This document shows positions 33,884 through 44,484 of a stretch of DNA of 64,000 nt, piece by piece. The notes beneath the pieces are model-generated. The model saw only the letters and a program-made list of their open reading frames with translations. It ran no database searches and was not told the origin of the DNA. The DNA is from Isoetes taiwanensis (taxonomy: Eukaryota > Streptophyta > Lycopodiopsida > Isoetales > Isoetaceae): NCBI GenBank assembly GCA_021234155.1, contig JAJEKV010000010.1:20318977-20382976 (forward strand), read 5' to 3'. The first letter of the stretch is position 1. Every line of letters starts with the position of its first letter. The position numbers were made by a program, and so were the translations under genes.

Positions 33884-34107
33884 GAGATAGAGAAGAGAGA
33901 GAAGAGAGAATGAGAGTAGAGAGAGAAGGCGTAGAGGGAGCAGAGAGAGGAGAGAGATAAGTATAGAGGAGGAGAGAGAAGAGAGAGAGAAGAGAGAAGA
34001 GAGGAAAAGGAGGAGAGAGAAGAGCCAAAGGAAAGAGAGAAGAGAGAGGAGAGAGAAGAGAGAGAAGGGAAGAGAAGAGAGGGGAGAAAGACAAAGGAGG
34101 GGGGCTT

Positions 34108-34204
<97 letters not shown>

Positions 34205-34528
34205 GCAGGATAGAGAGATGGAGAAGAGAGGAGCAATATATATATGCATGGACAGAGAGGATGCAGAAGAGAGAGATGAGAGAGAGGGAAGAGAGAGAAG
34301 AGAGTAATGAGAGAGAGGGAGGAGAGAGAAGAGACAAGAGAGAGGAAAGAGAAGGAAAGTTGGAGAGAGAAGATAGAGGAGAGAGAGAAGATAGAGGGGA
34401 GAGGAGAGAAAAGAAGCAACAGAGAGAGAGAATAGAGAGAAGAGAGAAGAGAGAGAATAGAGTAGAGAGAGAAGGGCAGAGAGAGCATGGGAGAGAGAGA
34501 TTTGAGAGAGGAGAGAGAGGAGAGAGAG
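33612..34528. repeat. Polypurine tract, left arm of inverted repeat
   Basis: The tract includes pure (GA)n runs near 33.85 and 34.15-34.20 kb and a 'caatatatatatgcatggac' interruption at about 34.24 kb. Confidence 0.95.
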
Positions 34529-34681
34529 ATGCTACAAAAGGAAATGCACCGGGGTCCACTGAGATGAGACGGGCTTGAGGCCTACCGAGCCGAACACTAC
34601 AAAAAGAAGGCAGAAGGGCTGGTCAGATCGAGTTTAGGCTCCGCCTCTGGGAGGGCTCCCAAATTTCCAATGGAGGAAAGC
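34529..34681. repeat. Cassette linker (left arm)
   Basis: The linker holds 'gctacaaaaggaaatg..ggggtcca', 'ggcctaccgagccgaa' and 'agatcgagtttaggct'. Its inverted counterpart is about 35640-35810. Confidence 0.6.
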
Positions 34682-34920
34682 GGGAGCAAAAAGAAGAAGA
34701 GAGAGAAGAGAGAATAGAGAGTAGGAGAGAGAAGGGCAAGAGAGGGAGCTACAGAGGAGAGATAAGAGAGAGGGAGGAGAGAGAAGAGAGAGAGAAGAGA
34801 GAAGAGAGAGGAAAGGAGGAGAGAGAAGACAAAGGGAAAGAGAGAGAAGAGAGAGGAGAGAGATAAAGAGAGGAGAAGGGAAGAGAAGAGAGGAGAAAGA
34901 CAAAGGAGGGGGAGAGAGAG

Positions 34921-34972
<52 letters not shown>

Positions 34973-35160
34973 TAAGAGAGAGGGATGTGAGAAGAGAGAG
35001 ATGAGAGGAGGGAAGAGAGAGGTGAGTACTTGAGAGAGAGGTGGAGGAGAGAGAAGAGACAAGAGAGAGGAAAGAGAAGGAAAGCCTGAGAGAGAGAAGA
35101 TGGGAGGAGAGACGTAAGATAGAGGAGAGGAGAGAAAGAAGCAATAGAGAAGCAATAGAG
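34682..35160. repeat. Polypurine tract up to the inversion centre
   Basis: GA repeats with (GA)n near 34.93-34.97 kb. The + strand is purine up to 35160 and pyrimidine from about 35310. Confidence 0.95.
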
Positions 35161-35309
35161 GCTCTGCCCTTTCTTTTGTTCTTTCAAGGTTCGGCCGCGG
35201 CTTCTCACGATCTGATTCCTCACTCCATGCCCTTCTTTTTAGAGTTTACTGCCCGTACTTCACTTCGCCTCGATTTGGACCCCTACCTTTTAGAAGATCT
35301 TCCTCTTCC
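35161..35309. repeat. Linker at the inversion centre
   Basis: It contains 'ctctgccctttctttt', 'ggttcggccgcggcttctcacgatctgattcc' and 'cgcctcgatttggaccccta'. The last phrase is the reverse complement of the normal linker text ('ggggtccaaatcgaggc'), so the switch in orientation falls inside or just left of this linker. Confidence 0.6.
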
Positions 35310-36388
35310 TCTCTTCCTTTCCCCGCCTCTTCCCCTTCTCTCTTCTATCTCTTTCTCTTTCCTTATTCTCTTATTCTTCTCTCTTCATTCCCTCTCTATT
35401 GTTTCTTTTTTCTCTCTCCTCTATCTTCTGCCTCCTCTATCTCTCTCTCTCTCCATCCTTCTTCTTCTCTTCTCTGGTTCTCCCTCTTCCTCAGATTCTT
35501 CTTCCCTCTCTCATCTCCTTCTTTTTCCCCTGCTCCTCTCTTATCTTCCTTCTCTCGGCCCTCTTTGTCTTTTCTCCTTCTTCTCTCTCCTCTCTTTCCT
35601 CATTTTCCTCTCCTTTTCTTCTTCTTCTCCTCCTCTCTCTTATCTCTTCAAGCCTCGGGCTCTTCTCTCTTATTCTCTATTCTCTTTCTCTTCTTCTTTG
35701 TTCTTCGGTCTGCCGGCCCTACTGCCTCGGGCCGATCTCTTGACCAACCCATGCCCTTGGGGAGTCTCCCGGCCCTACCACATTTGGACCCCATTTCCTT
35801 TTAGGGTATCTCCTCTTCCTCCTTTCTCCTCATTTCCCTCTTCTCTTCTATTCTTCTTTCTCTTACTTCTATTCTCTTCTCTTCATTCCCTCTATTGTGC
35901 TTTTCTCTCCTCTATGTCTCTCCTCTCTATCTCCAACTTTCCTTCTTCCTCTCTTTTCACTTCCTCTTCCCAGACTTCTCTTCCCTTCCTTCCCTTCATC
36001 TCTTCTCTGTCTTCTTTATCTCCTCTCCCCGTGATTTATGATCTCTCTCTTCTCGCTTCCCCTTTGTCTTCTTCCTCTCCTCTCTTCTCTTTCCTTTCGG
36101 GCTTCTTCTCCCTTTTTCCTCTTCTCTCTTCCTTTCTCTCTTCTCCTCCTCTTCTTGATCTCTCTCCTCTGCCTCTCCGGCCTCTTTCTCTACTCTTATT
36201 CTTCTTCTATCTCCTCCTCCTTCTCTCTCTCTCTCTCTCTCTATTTCCCCCTATCTCCTATCTTCCCCCTCTATTCCTATTTCTATATCTCCTTATTTCT
36301 CCTTCCTCTTATTTCTCCCTCTCTGTCTTCTCCTTTTTCTTATTTCTCTCCTGCCTCTCTCCCTCCTCTTCTCCCTCCCTCTCTAGTT
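35310..36388. repeat. Polypyrimidine tract (inverted purine tract)
   Basis: This is the only tract in the window with C/T on the + strand. It is broken at about 35640-35810 by an inverted linker ('cctcgggccgatctcttgacc', 'cccatgcccttggggagtc', 'cacatttggaccccatttcc'). The 450-aa + frame over 35041-36393 is Ser/Leu/Phe repeat translation. Confidence 0.95.
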
Positions 36389-36780
36389 TTTGAGAACATT
36401 CCAGAAGGTTCTAGATCATCAAGGCTTTAATTAACCAAAGGAATTTGCATTGCCCAAATTCTTTAAACTAAGCATGGACTCTTAGACGATGCCCTGAAGT
36501 TCACCCCTTCTGGCCTCCTACTTCTGGGCTGGGCCCATGAGGCAACATTTACTACATTTATTATTTCTAAGCCGAGGTGTTTAAGTGCATGAGCCGCCCT
36601 GAGATATTCTAGAACATTCTATTTTCGTTTGTAAATCCATGTAGTCCTACTACTAATTCCTCACAAGATATCATTAAGTTCCAAGTCTCACCATTTAAAA
36701 GTCAGACTCACACTTATTAACATACACATGTTCAGACTCATATTATCTCTATCAAAATCCTAAATATTTTATTTTATATA
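36389..36780 (-). repeat. Inverted copy of Helitron 3' flank
   Basis: The reverse complement matches 33.24-33.61 kb, including 'gaatgttctagaatatc', 'actacatggatttacaaac' and the 'aacatgtgtatgttaata' tail. HSE-like GAAcaTTCcaGAAggTTC lies at 36393-36410. Confidence 0.75.
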
Positions 36781-37095
36781 AGTGCCTCCTTATACACAAA
36801 TATCTCTGTGGTGTATGTCTGATGGTCTTTTTCAGACGCACCTGACGCGACGCCTCAGAACGCAATTTTGACTCCATCTTGTGTGAGGTGCACCTTGAGA
36901 GGGCAACGAGAGCTGTCCATGACAAAATCGCGCCGCGGTAGCGTCCAATCCGCCTCCAAAGATTGACCGGGATTTATTGATTGTCATCGAGAATGCTAAA
37001 GCGGATCTGGATATCATTTCTAAAGGAAGGGTATATGTGAATCATGGCGTTGTTGATTTTCTGCTAGTCAGACCGGGGTGCCTCTCGACCCGCCT
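36781..37095 (-). pseudogene. Inverted Helitron helicase C-terminal fragment
   Basis: On the minus strand a short frame reads AFSMTINKS, then CHGQL, LPSQGAPHT and WSQN, matching the last part of the helicase in copy 1 (AFAMTINKS-type motif VI, then HGQL-VALSR region). Several positions differ from copy 1, and its indels are different. Upstream of AFSMT, 'gaatcatggcg..gagaggcacccc' extends the match to about 37095, where homology to copy 1 fades. No Walker motifs are present, so it is only a fragment. Confidence 0.75.
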
Positions 37096-37265
37096 TGCAC
37101 ACCACTGCAGTACCCTTTGTGTTGGGCGTGGGTGTGATGCGTGGTGGACAAAATTTTTTATTTACTGGTGGACCTTTAACCCGGACATTGCTCCCCAAAC
37201 CCCCACCCTTACCACTAGACCAAGCAAATTTTCTAAAGAATAGGAGTCCATGCTTAGTTAAGGTC
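37096..37265 (-). mobile_element. Truncated linker plus SINE-like head, copy 8
   Basis: Cassette sequence in normal orientation resumes here abruptly. The minus-strand A box TGGTCTAGTGG is intact (37222-37212). The B region is altered (GGTTAAAGGTCC, about 37182-37170). The body is cut off after 'gtccaccacgcatcac', which marks the junction with the inverted Helitron fragment. Confidence 0.65.
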
Positions 37266-38035
37266 AAATAATTAATTCAAGGATACTCTAGATGTTCTAG
37301 AATGTTCTAGAATGTTTGAATGTCCTGAATGTTCCGCATGCCTGCGAGTAAGCACCTCAGCCTAAAAATAGAAAGTTTCTCACTAAAAAATAGAAGTTTT
37401 TTTGAAACTTTGCAAATGCTCAAAATAGAATGTTCGAATGTTCCAAATATGGTAAGTTAATCTCGGGCCTAAAAAATAGAAAGTTTCAAAATTAAAAATA
37501 GAAGTTTTTTGAAAACTTTGAAAATGCTCAAAATAGAATGTTCTCGAATGTTCCAGGCTCATGGGTACACCTCACTAAAATAGAAAGTTTTTGAAACTTC
37601 CTGCAACACTCAAAATAGAATATTGTGCGGGAATGTCCCAGGCTCTGCAGTAAAGGCATTCTCTAAAAATAGAAAGTTTCAAATTTAAAAAATAGAAAGT
37701 TTTAAGACTTTGCACGCCTAAAATAATGTTCCTGAATGTTGCAGATGCTCATGGGTAAACACTCAATCCAAAAATAGAAAAGTTTTTGAAAACTTTGCAA
37801 AATGCCCAAAATAGAATGTTCGAATGGTGTAGATGCTCAGCAAGCACCTCGCCTAAAAATAGAATGTTTTAGCCCAAAATGTAAAAACTCAAATAGAATG
37901 TCCTAGAATGTTCTCGTGTATGCCTTAAGGCAAGCATCCTACCTAAAAACAGAAAATAAGGTAGTCTAAAACAAAAAAAAGTTTGCTAAAACTTTGCAAA
38001 ACCTCAAAAATAGAAAGCAGGCGGATGGGTATAAT
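37266..38035. repeat. Family-A array
   Basis: The lead has TTCtaGAAtgTTCtaGAA at 37295-37312, extended by a further 'tgTTtGAA'. About seven units follow, ending in the 'aaggtagtctaaaacaaaaaaaagtttgctaaaa' variant. Confidence 0.85.
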
Positions 38036-38139
38036 GGGTGTGCGTAAGCTTTACATGGGCGATAATTTCAGGAATTGACATACTTTTGAATTGTGCCTTA
38101 TGGGCATGTATTATATGTTACTCATGAATAATACTTTGT
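38036..38139. repeat. Family-B block
   Basis: A short block with 'ttacatgggcgataatttcaggaattgacatac' and 'tatgttactcatgaataatactttgtag', parallel to 17216-17384 and 44351-44484. Confidence 0.7.
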
Positions 38140-38640
38140 AGGTGCTCATGGGTAAGCACCTCAGCCTAAAAATAGAAAGTTTCGCCTAAAATAAAAAGTT
38201 TTTAAGATTCCTTGCAAATGCTCAAAATAGAATGTTCCGAATGCTCATGGTAAACACCTCAATCCAAAATAGAAAGTTTTTGGAAGCGGTAAATGCTCAA
38301 AATAGAATTTTCCGAATATTACAGATGTTCAAAGGTAAGCACCTCAAATAAGAATAGAAAGTTTTAGTCTAAAAGTAGAAAAGTTTGTTTTAAACTTGCA
38401 AAACTCAAATAGAATGTCCTAGAATGTTTCGTGATGCCCCAGGGTAGGCATCCTACTCATGTCATCAGGTGCCACCTAAAAGAGTCCGAAAACGTAAAAG
38501 TTTGCTAAAACTCGCAAAAACTCAAAATAGAACAGCCCTAGGTGTTCTAGATGCTATAGGGCACCACCTATGCTCTGCTTAACTCCTGTGCCTAAGTACA
38601 GTTTTGAAACTGCAAATGCCTGCAAATAGAATATCTCGAG
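38140..38640. repeat. Family-A array between B blocks
   Basis: About five units, with unit variants in the same order as at 17.39-17.87 and 44.49-45.00 kb. Confidence 0.8.
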
Positions 38641-39017
38641 ATGATACTTGGAATTGGTAGTAAGTGTGATGGGTATGATGGGTGTGTGTAAGCTTCACAT
38701 GGGTGATACTTAGAATTGGACATACTTTTTAGAATTGGTAGTAGAGTAGTAGGATGTGATCTCATGGGCATGTGTGAACATGTTACCATGAATGATACTT
38801 GTTGGTAAATTTCTGGACAGAGGGTTATTAAGTATGTGTGAATAAGACTGCGAAATACCATGGAGGCAAAGAGATGTGAGCAAGATCCCCATACAGTGAT
38901 AATACTTTTGAATTGGTAGTGTTCTTCCATGAGTGATACTTTTAGAATTGGTGCAGGGCATGTGCGTGGACTTGCATGGTAGCAGGTGTAAGTAGGCCCT
39001 TGCGGGATACAATTTTA
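38641..39017. repeat. Family-B array
   Basis: The full B order runs from 'gatacttggaattggtagtaagtgtgatgg' to 'catgagtgatacttttagaattgg'. It then has 'gtagcaggtgtaagtaggcccttgcggg', which is also present at 303-668 and 45.0-45.2 kb. Confidence 0.75.
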
Positions 39018-39720
39018 GAGAGAGGGAAGAAAGAGAAAGGAGAGAGAGAAGAGAGAGGAGAGAGAGAGGAGAGAGAAGACACAGGAGATGAGAGAGAGAG
39101 AGAGAGAAGAAAAGAGAGAGAAAGACAGAGAAAGAGGGAGAAACAGAGGGAAAGAGAGAGATGGAAAAAAGGGGAAAGAGAGAGGAGGAGAAGAGAAAGA
39201 AGGGAAGAGAAGAGAGGGAGAGAGAAAGGAGAAGAAGGAGAAGAGAGAGAAGGAAAAAGGAAAAGAGGAGAGAGAAAGGGGGGAGACAGAGGAAACATAG
39301 AGAGAGAGAAAGAGAAGATAGAGAGAAGAGGGAGAGAGAGAGATGAGGAAAGAGAGAGTGAGAGAGAGAGATGAGAGGGGAGAGGGAAGAGAAAAGGAGA
39401 AGAGAGAGGAGGGAGAGAAGAGACAGGAGAGCAGGAGGGAGGAGAGAGAAGAAGAGAGAAAACAGAGAAGAGAGAAGAAGAGCAAGGAGAGAAAAGAGGA
39501 GTAGAAGAGAAAAGGAGAGAGAGAGAAGGGAAGAGATAAGAGAGGGAAGAGATAGAGGGAGGAGGATAAAAGTGGGAGAGAGTAGTGACAAGAAAGGAGA
39601 AGAGAGAAGAGAGAGGAGCGAGATCTAGAGAGAGAGATAGAAGAGACAGAGAGAGAATAGAGGAGTACAGAGAGAAGGGAGAGAGAGCCGAGAAAGGAGA
39701 GAGAGGAGAGAGAGATGCTA
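39018..39720. repeat. Polypurine tract
   Basis: The first 150 bases are close to those of the tracts at 672 and 45198, including 'gagaaatagaaaagagagagaaag'-like phrases. The three tracts therefore look like copies of one segment. Confidence 0.95.
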
Positions 39721-40433
39721 GAAAAGGGAAGGGGCTCACTAAAAGCAAGTAATGGGGCCCAACCGAGGCTTAGGTCGGCTCGGACACGGCCGAGGCCTAC
39801 TTGTTTATGAATACCACTACAGGTGCTAGGGAAGGGCATCTGCTAGTCTCAGATCGAGGCTTAGGTCGCACGGAGGTTTTACCGAAAGCCGAGGAATGGT
39901 GGAAAGAAAAGGGTAATACCGCCTGCCCTTTCTAGTATATAATATAATACAGTAAATAGCCCTGGGTCTGCGGGAGTCCGTGAGTGAGTGAGTGAGTATT
40001 TCACAATCTCATCGACGGATAAGAGGGCCATCGGTTGATCCCGTCGTCTCGCGGGCCTTGGCCTCTCAAAGCTCCCAAGTTTGCGGACAAAATTTTTTGG
40101 TTCACTACTGACTTGAATCCCCGACATGCCCCCAAACCCCCACCCTTACCTACTAGACCAACCGGCCTTTTTCTTGAAAGAATATAGAAGTCCGGCGCTA
40201 GTTAAGCCGAGGGCAATGGAAATTCCTTTGCTTAATTAAAAGCTTGGGTGTGAAATTTTTGTTTAGGAGGATTCGAACTCGGGGCTATGGCACCCCGTAC
40301 CGGTCTCAACCACTGAAATAAGCATTGGTTCCTTGAAGAATGTAATGATTTCAATATTGTTAGCTGTGGGGTATATGCAAGATTTAAAATGATACACAAT
40401 GCCAGAACCTCTAGGATGTTCTAGAACAAAGTT
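39721..40433 (-). mobile_element. Double linker plus SINE-like head, copy 9, with second tRNA-like insert
   Basis: Two linker starts (39.74 and 39.85 kb) precede 'ctttctagtatataatataatacag' and 'gagtgagtgagtgagtatttcac'. On the minus strand the A box TGGTCTAGTAG (40160-40150) and B box GATTCAAGTCA (40119-40109) are near-consensus. Between 'aattaaaagcttg' and the 'agaacctctagg' flank lies an extra stretch of about 165 bp (about 40240-40405) with its own tRNA-like head: B box AGTTCGAATCC (40279-40269) and A region TATTTCAGTGG (about 40320-40310). Other cassettes lack this insert except the one at 57.4 kb. Confidence 0.65.
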
Positions 40434-40895
40434 AGAGAGAGGAGAGGAAAGACAGAGGGGAGAGATGGGAGAGAGGAGAGATGAGGAGAGAGAGGGAGGA
40501 GAGAGAGAGAGGAGAGGGACAGGAGAGGGAGAGAGAGAAGAGGAGCTAAGAGGCATGGGGAGAGAGAGAGAGAGGGGGAAAGAAGAGAGAGAGAGAAGAG
40601 AGAGAGGAAAGTCGCAGAGAGGGGAAGAAGAGAGGAGAGAGAGAGAAGAGGGAGAAGAGAAAAAGGAGAGGAGGAAAGAGAGGAGAGAGAGAGGAGGAGA
40701 AAAGAGGAGGAGAGAGAGAGATGGGAAAAGGAGAGAGGAGGAGGGAGAGGAGGAGGAGAGAGAAAGAGGAGGAGAGGGAGGGAGAAGGTGACAATGTGAG
40801 AGAGAGAGAGAGATAGAGGAGGGAGAGAGAGGAGAGAGAGAGAGAGAGAGAGGAGGGAGAGAGAGATATGAGAGGATAGGAGAGAGGAGAGAGAA
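40434..40895. repeat. Polypurine tract
   Basis: GA repeats rich in GAGGAG, with a few 'gtcgcagag' breaks. It ends directly at a TA run. Confidence 0.95.
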
Positions 40896-40899
40896 GATA

Positions 40900-40934
<35 letters not shown>

Positions 40935-40967
40935 CGGCGGCAGGCGGCGGCATGCGGCGGCGGCGCC

Positions 40968-41014
<47 letters not shown>

Positions 41015-41125
41015 TACGTAATATGCAGGATATATATGCTTATAAATATATATATTATATATGTATAAATATATATATAAGTTATTAAGTATATATATAA
41101 GATGCATGTATATTTTTATATATAT

Positions 41126-41156
<31 letters not shown>

Positions 41157-41305
41157 ATATATATTGCATATATATATGCATGTTCCAAAGTTATATATAT
41201 ATATTTAAATATATATTGTGTATATATATATTAAAATATTATTATATATATATATTATTATTTATATATATATATTATTATATTTATATATATAAAATAT
41301 ATATT
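40896..41305. repeat. (TA)n island with GGC-repeat core
   Basis: A TA run is interrupted at 40932-40969 by a GC-only stretch built from GGC triplets ('ggcggcggcaggcggcgg' and onward, ending 'gcgccg'). TA and AT-rich sequence then continues to 41305. The CG block is the only trinucleotide GC repeat in the window. It ends in a short 'cagcccgcaacagaacgcagg' phrase of unknown type. Confidence 0.85.
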
Positions 41306-41895
41306 ATTGTCAGCCCGCAACAGAACGCAGGAAACGTCCCACGTCCATATAAGTGCTAACTCCAAAAAAACAAGAAAGTTTCCAAATTTTAAAAATAGAA
41401 AGCTTTTGAACTTTGCAAATGCTCAAAATAGAATGTGGTGGAATGTTCCAGATGCTCAGGTAAGCACTCAAATTAAAAATAGAAAGTTTCACTAAAAATA
41501 GAAAGTTTTTGGAAACTTTGCAAATGCTCAAAATAGAATGTGGTGAAATGTTCCAGATGCTCATGGGCAAGCAATCTCAATCTAAAAAATAAAGTTTCTC
41601 AGATAAAAATAGAAAGTTTTTAAGCCTTGCAAATGCCCAAAATAGAATGTAGGAATATCATTGCATGCCTGCGGTAAGCACCTACCCAAAAATAACAGAA
41701 AGTTTTTTTGAAACTTTGCAAATGCTCAAAATAGAATCGGTGTTGGAATGTCCCGATGCTCATGGCAAGACCCCGCCTAAGTAACAGAGTGCTCAGCTTT
41801 AAAAATAAAAGTTTCTTTTAAACTTTGTAAAAACTCAAATGCATTATTCCAAATGCTATAGGGCAACCACCTATGCTCTAGAAGCACCTCACTAA
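41306..41895. repeat. Family-A array
   Basis: About six units follow a short unique lead ('aacgcaggaaacgtcccacgtcc'). No purine tract or SINE precedes this array, unlike the others. Confidence 0.85.
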
Positions 41896-41965
41896 AAGTA
41901 GAATAGAATATTCATAGCATGTGTGAGCATGCTACTCATGAATTATACTTTGTTGGTAATGGAAT
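41896..41965. repeat. Short family-B block
   Basis: Only the 'catgtgtgagcatgctactcatgaattatactttgttgg' part is present before GA sequence starts. Confidence 0.65.
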
Positions 41966-42513
41966 AGGAGGGAGGAGAGAGATAGGAGGAGAGAGAGAGA
42001 GGAAAGCAGAGAGGAGAGAGAAGAGAGAGAAGAGACAAGAGAGAAGAGACATGGGGGAGGGAAAAGAAGAGAGAGGAGAGAGAAGAGAGAGGGAGAGCCG
42101 AAAAGAGAGAGAGAGGGGAAAAGAAGACAGAGAGAGAGGAGGAGGGAGAGATGAGAGAGAGACTCATAAATAGGAGAGAGGAGAGGAGAAGAGAGAGGGG
42201 AGAAAGAGAGAGGAGAGAGAAGAGAGAGAAGAGAGGATAGAGAGCAGGGAGAGAAGGAGAGAGGGAGCGTAGAAAGGAGAGAGATGAGAGAGAGGAAGGA
42301 GAGAAGAGAGAGAAAAGAGAGAAGAGAGAGGAAAAGGAGCAGAGAGAAGAGAAAAAGGAGAGAGAGAAGAGAGAGGAAAGAGAAGAGAGAGGACAGAGAG
42401 AGAGAGAGGGAAAGAAGAGAGTGAGAGAGAGAGAGAGAGGGAGAGCAAAGAGAGAAAGGAGAGAGGGAAAGAGAGAGGGGAGAGAGAGAAGAGAGAGAGG
42501 GAGAAGAGAGATG

Positions 42514-42588
<75 letters not shown>

Positions 42589-42700
42589 GAGAGATCTAGG
42601 AGATAGAGAGAGAGGAGAGAAGAAGAGAGGAGAGAACCTAATACAGAGGGGAGAGAGGAGAGAGCGTGAAAGAGGAGAGAGAGAAGAAAGAGGATGCTAC
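41966..42700. repeat. Polypurine tract
   Basis: GA repeats with a pure (GA)n run of about 60 bases near 42.53-42.58 kb. Confidence 0.95.
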
Positions 42701-42835
42701 AAGCGAAGGGCCTACCAAAAGTACATGGGGTCCAATCGAGTATGAGAAAATGACAGAGGCCTACCGAGCCTAGGAATATTACAGCCAGGCTAGGCTGCAT
42801 GGGTGGGTCCGTATCGAAAGTAGGTTTACGCACAA
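42701..42835. repeat. Two cassette linkers in tandem
   Basis: 'acatggggtccaatcgag' and 'gcatgggtgggtccgtatcgaaag' begin the two linkers, each followed by a 'ctaccgagcc' or 'aatgagccgaaa' phrase. There is no SINE head. Confidence 0.6.
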
Positions 42836-42899
42836 TGAGCCGAAAGAAGAGGAAAGAGAAGAGAGAGAAGAGAGAGAGGAATAGAAAAGAGAAAAGATG

Positions 42900-42992
<93 letters not shown>

Positions 42993-43253
42993 CATGGGAG
43001 AGAGAGAGAGGGGAAAGAGGGGATAGGAGGAGAGAGAGGGAGAGGGAGAGGGTAAAGACAAAGAGAAGAGAAGACAGGAAGGAGAAAGAGAGAGGAGAGA
43101 GGACAGAGAGAGAAGAGAGAGACAGTAAAAGAAGAGAGAGGAGAGAGGAGAGAGACACGGGAGAGGGATAGAGAGAAGAGAAAAGGAGAGAGAGAAAGGG
43201 AGATGAGGAAGAGAGAGGAGAGAGGAGAGAGAAGAGAGGGAAGAGATAGGAGA
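42836..43253. repeat. Polypurine tract
   Basis: A pure (GA)n run of about 85 bases at 42.90-42.99 kb is followed by the ordered 'ggtaaagacaaagagaagag' (43051) and 'gagacacgggagagggatag' motifs. Confidence 0.95.
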
Positions 43254-43622
43254 TAGCCACAGGGTGGGCCCAAATCAGGCGCAGGTTTCCGCGAGGCTCT
43301 ACCGTGAATGAGAAAGGAGTTAAAGAAAAGCGTCTGCCGCTCTGCCCTTCTAGTCTATTATAATAAAGAAAATAGCCTGCTAAAGGAGTGAGTGTGCAAA
43401 TCCGGCCCATCCGACCTGCGCGGAAGGATGCTTACACGCGGATGCATCTCTACGTCCGCGGGCCTTGGCCTCTCAAAAAGCTCCCAAGTTTGGTGGACAA
43501 AAATTTTTTGGTTTACCAGTGACTCAACCCTGATATTGGCTCCCCAAACTTCACCCTACTACTAGGACCCGGTCTCAGCCCCTTCTTGAAAATAATAGTG
43601 AACTCCATGCATATTAAGGCCG
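43254..43622 (-). mobile_element. Linker plus SINE-like head, copy 10
   Basis: The body is well kept ('gtccgcgggccttggcctctc', 'ctcccaagtttggtggacaa'), but the box regions are damaged. The B region reads GGTTGAGTC and the A region GGGTCCTAGTAG. The conserved block 'cttctagtctattataataaagaaaatag' sits near 43.35 kb. Confidence 0.65.
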
Positions 43623-44350
43623 GGACCTAATTAATTCAATATTAATTTCTAGGATGTTCTAGAATGTTCTAGAATCTCGGGCATGTCCTAGACGCCCCAG
43701 CTATGGGTAAGCACTCTAAAATAGAAAGTTTCATTTAAAATAGAAGTTTTTGAAACTTTGCAAATGCTCAAAAATAGAAATGCTGTGGGATATCGTTCCA
43801 GGTGCTCATGGGTAAGCACCCCGCCTCCTAAAAAATAGAAAGTTTCAAATAAAAAATAGAAAGTTTTTGAAACTTTGCAAATGCTCTCAAAATAGAATGT
43901 TCGAATGTTCCAACACCATAAAAGGCTAACTCTACCTAAAAATAGAAAGTTTTTGAACTTTCCAAATACTCAAAATAGAATATCGTGGACGTTCCGTGTG
44001 CCTCGCGGCAAGCACCCCGCCTAAAAATGCTTTCCCAATAGAATGTTCGAATGCTGCATGCTCATGGGTAAAGCCCAAAAAATAGAAAAGTTTTAGTCTA
44101 AAAAATGTAAAAACCTCAAACAGAATGTCCTAGAATGTTTCTGTTAGCCGCTTCTAAGGTAAGCATCTCAAATTTTTTAAAAATAGAAAATAAGGTAGTC
44201 TAAAAACAAAAAGTTTGCTTAAACTTTTGCAAAAACTCAAAATAGAATGTTCTAGAATGTTCCAATGCTATAGGGCAACCACCTATGCTCTAGAAGCACC
44301 TCACCTAAAAAATAGAGTTTTCAAACCTTGCAAATGCTCAAAATAGAATT
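43623..44350. repeat. Family-A array
   Basis: The lead contains TTCtaGAAtgTTCtaGAA at 43657-43674, followed by about seven units. Confidence 0.85.
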
Positions 44351-44484
44351 TTCTGTGTGATACTTTGAATTGGTATAATGGTGTGCGTAGTTTCACATAG
44401 GTGATATATACCTTTAGAATTGACATACTTTTAGAATCAGGCCTCATGGGCATGTATGAGTATGTTACTCATGAATAATACTTT
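44351..44484. repeat. Family-B block
   Basis: 'tttcacataggtgatatatacctttagaattgac' and 'catgtatgagtatgttactcatgaataatac' lie between two family-A arrays. Confidence 0.7.

Larger units (their letters stand above)
32900..37095. repeat. Large imperfect inverted repeat centred near 35.16 kb
   Basis: The left arm (about 32900-35150) runs Helitron C-terminus, 3' flank, purine tract, linker, purine tract. The right arm (about 35170-37095) shows the reverse complement of the same order. Matching landmarks are 'ctcaaggtgcacctcac' (left 33096, right 36890 on minus), 'actacatggatttacaaac' and 'gccttgatgatc'. The arms differ by many indels and substitutions, so this is not an exact fold-back. Confidence 0.8.

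Noticed and set aside
37266-38035. Small open frames inside family-A arrays (for example 'K-IESLKTCKCSK' type peptides)
   Set aside because: They repeat with the unit, are interrupted by stops at different points and have no start context.
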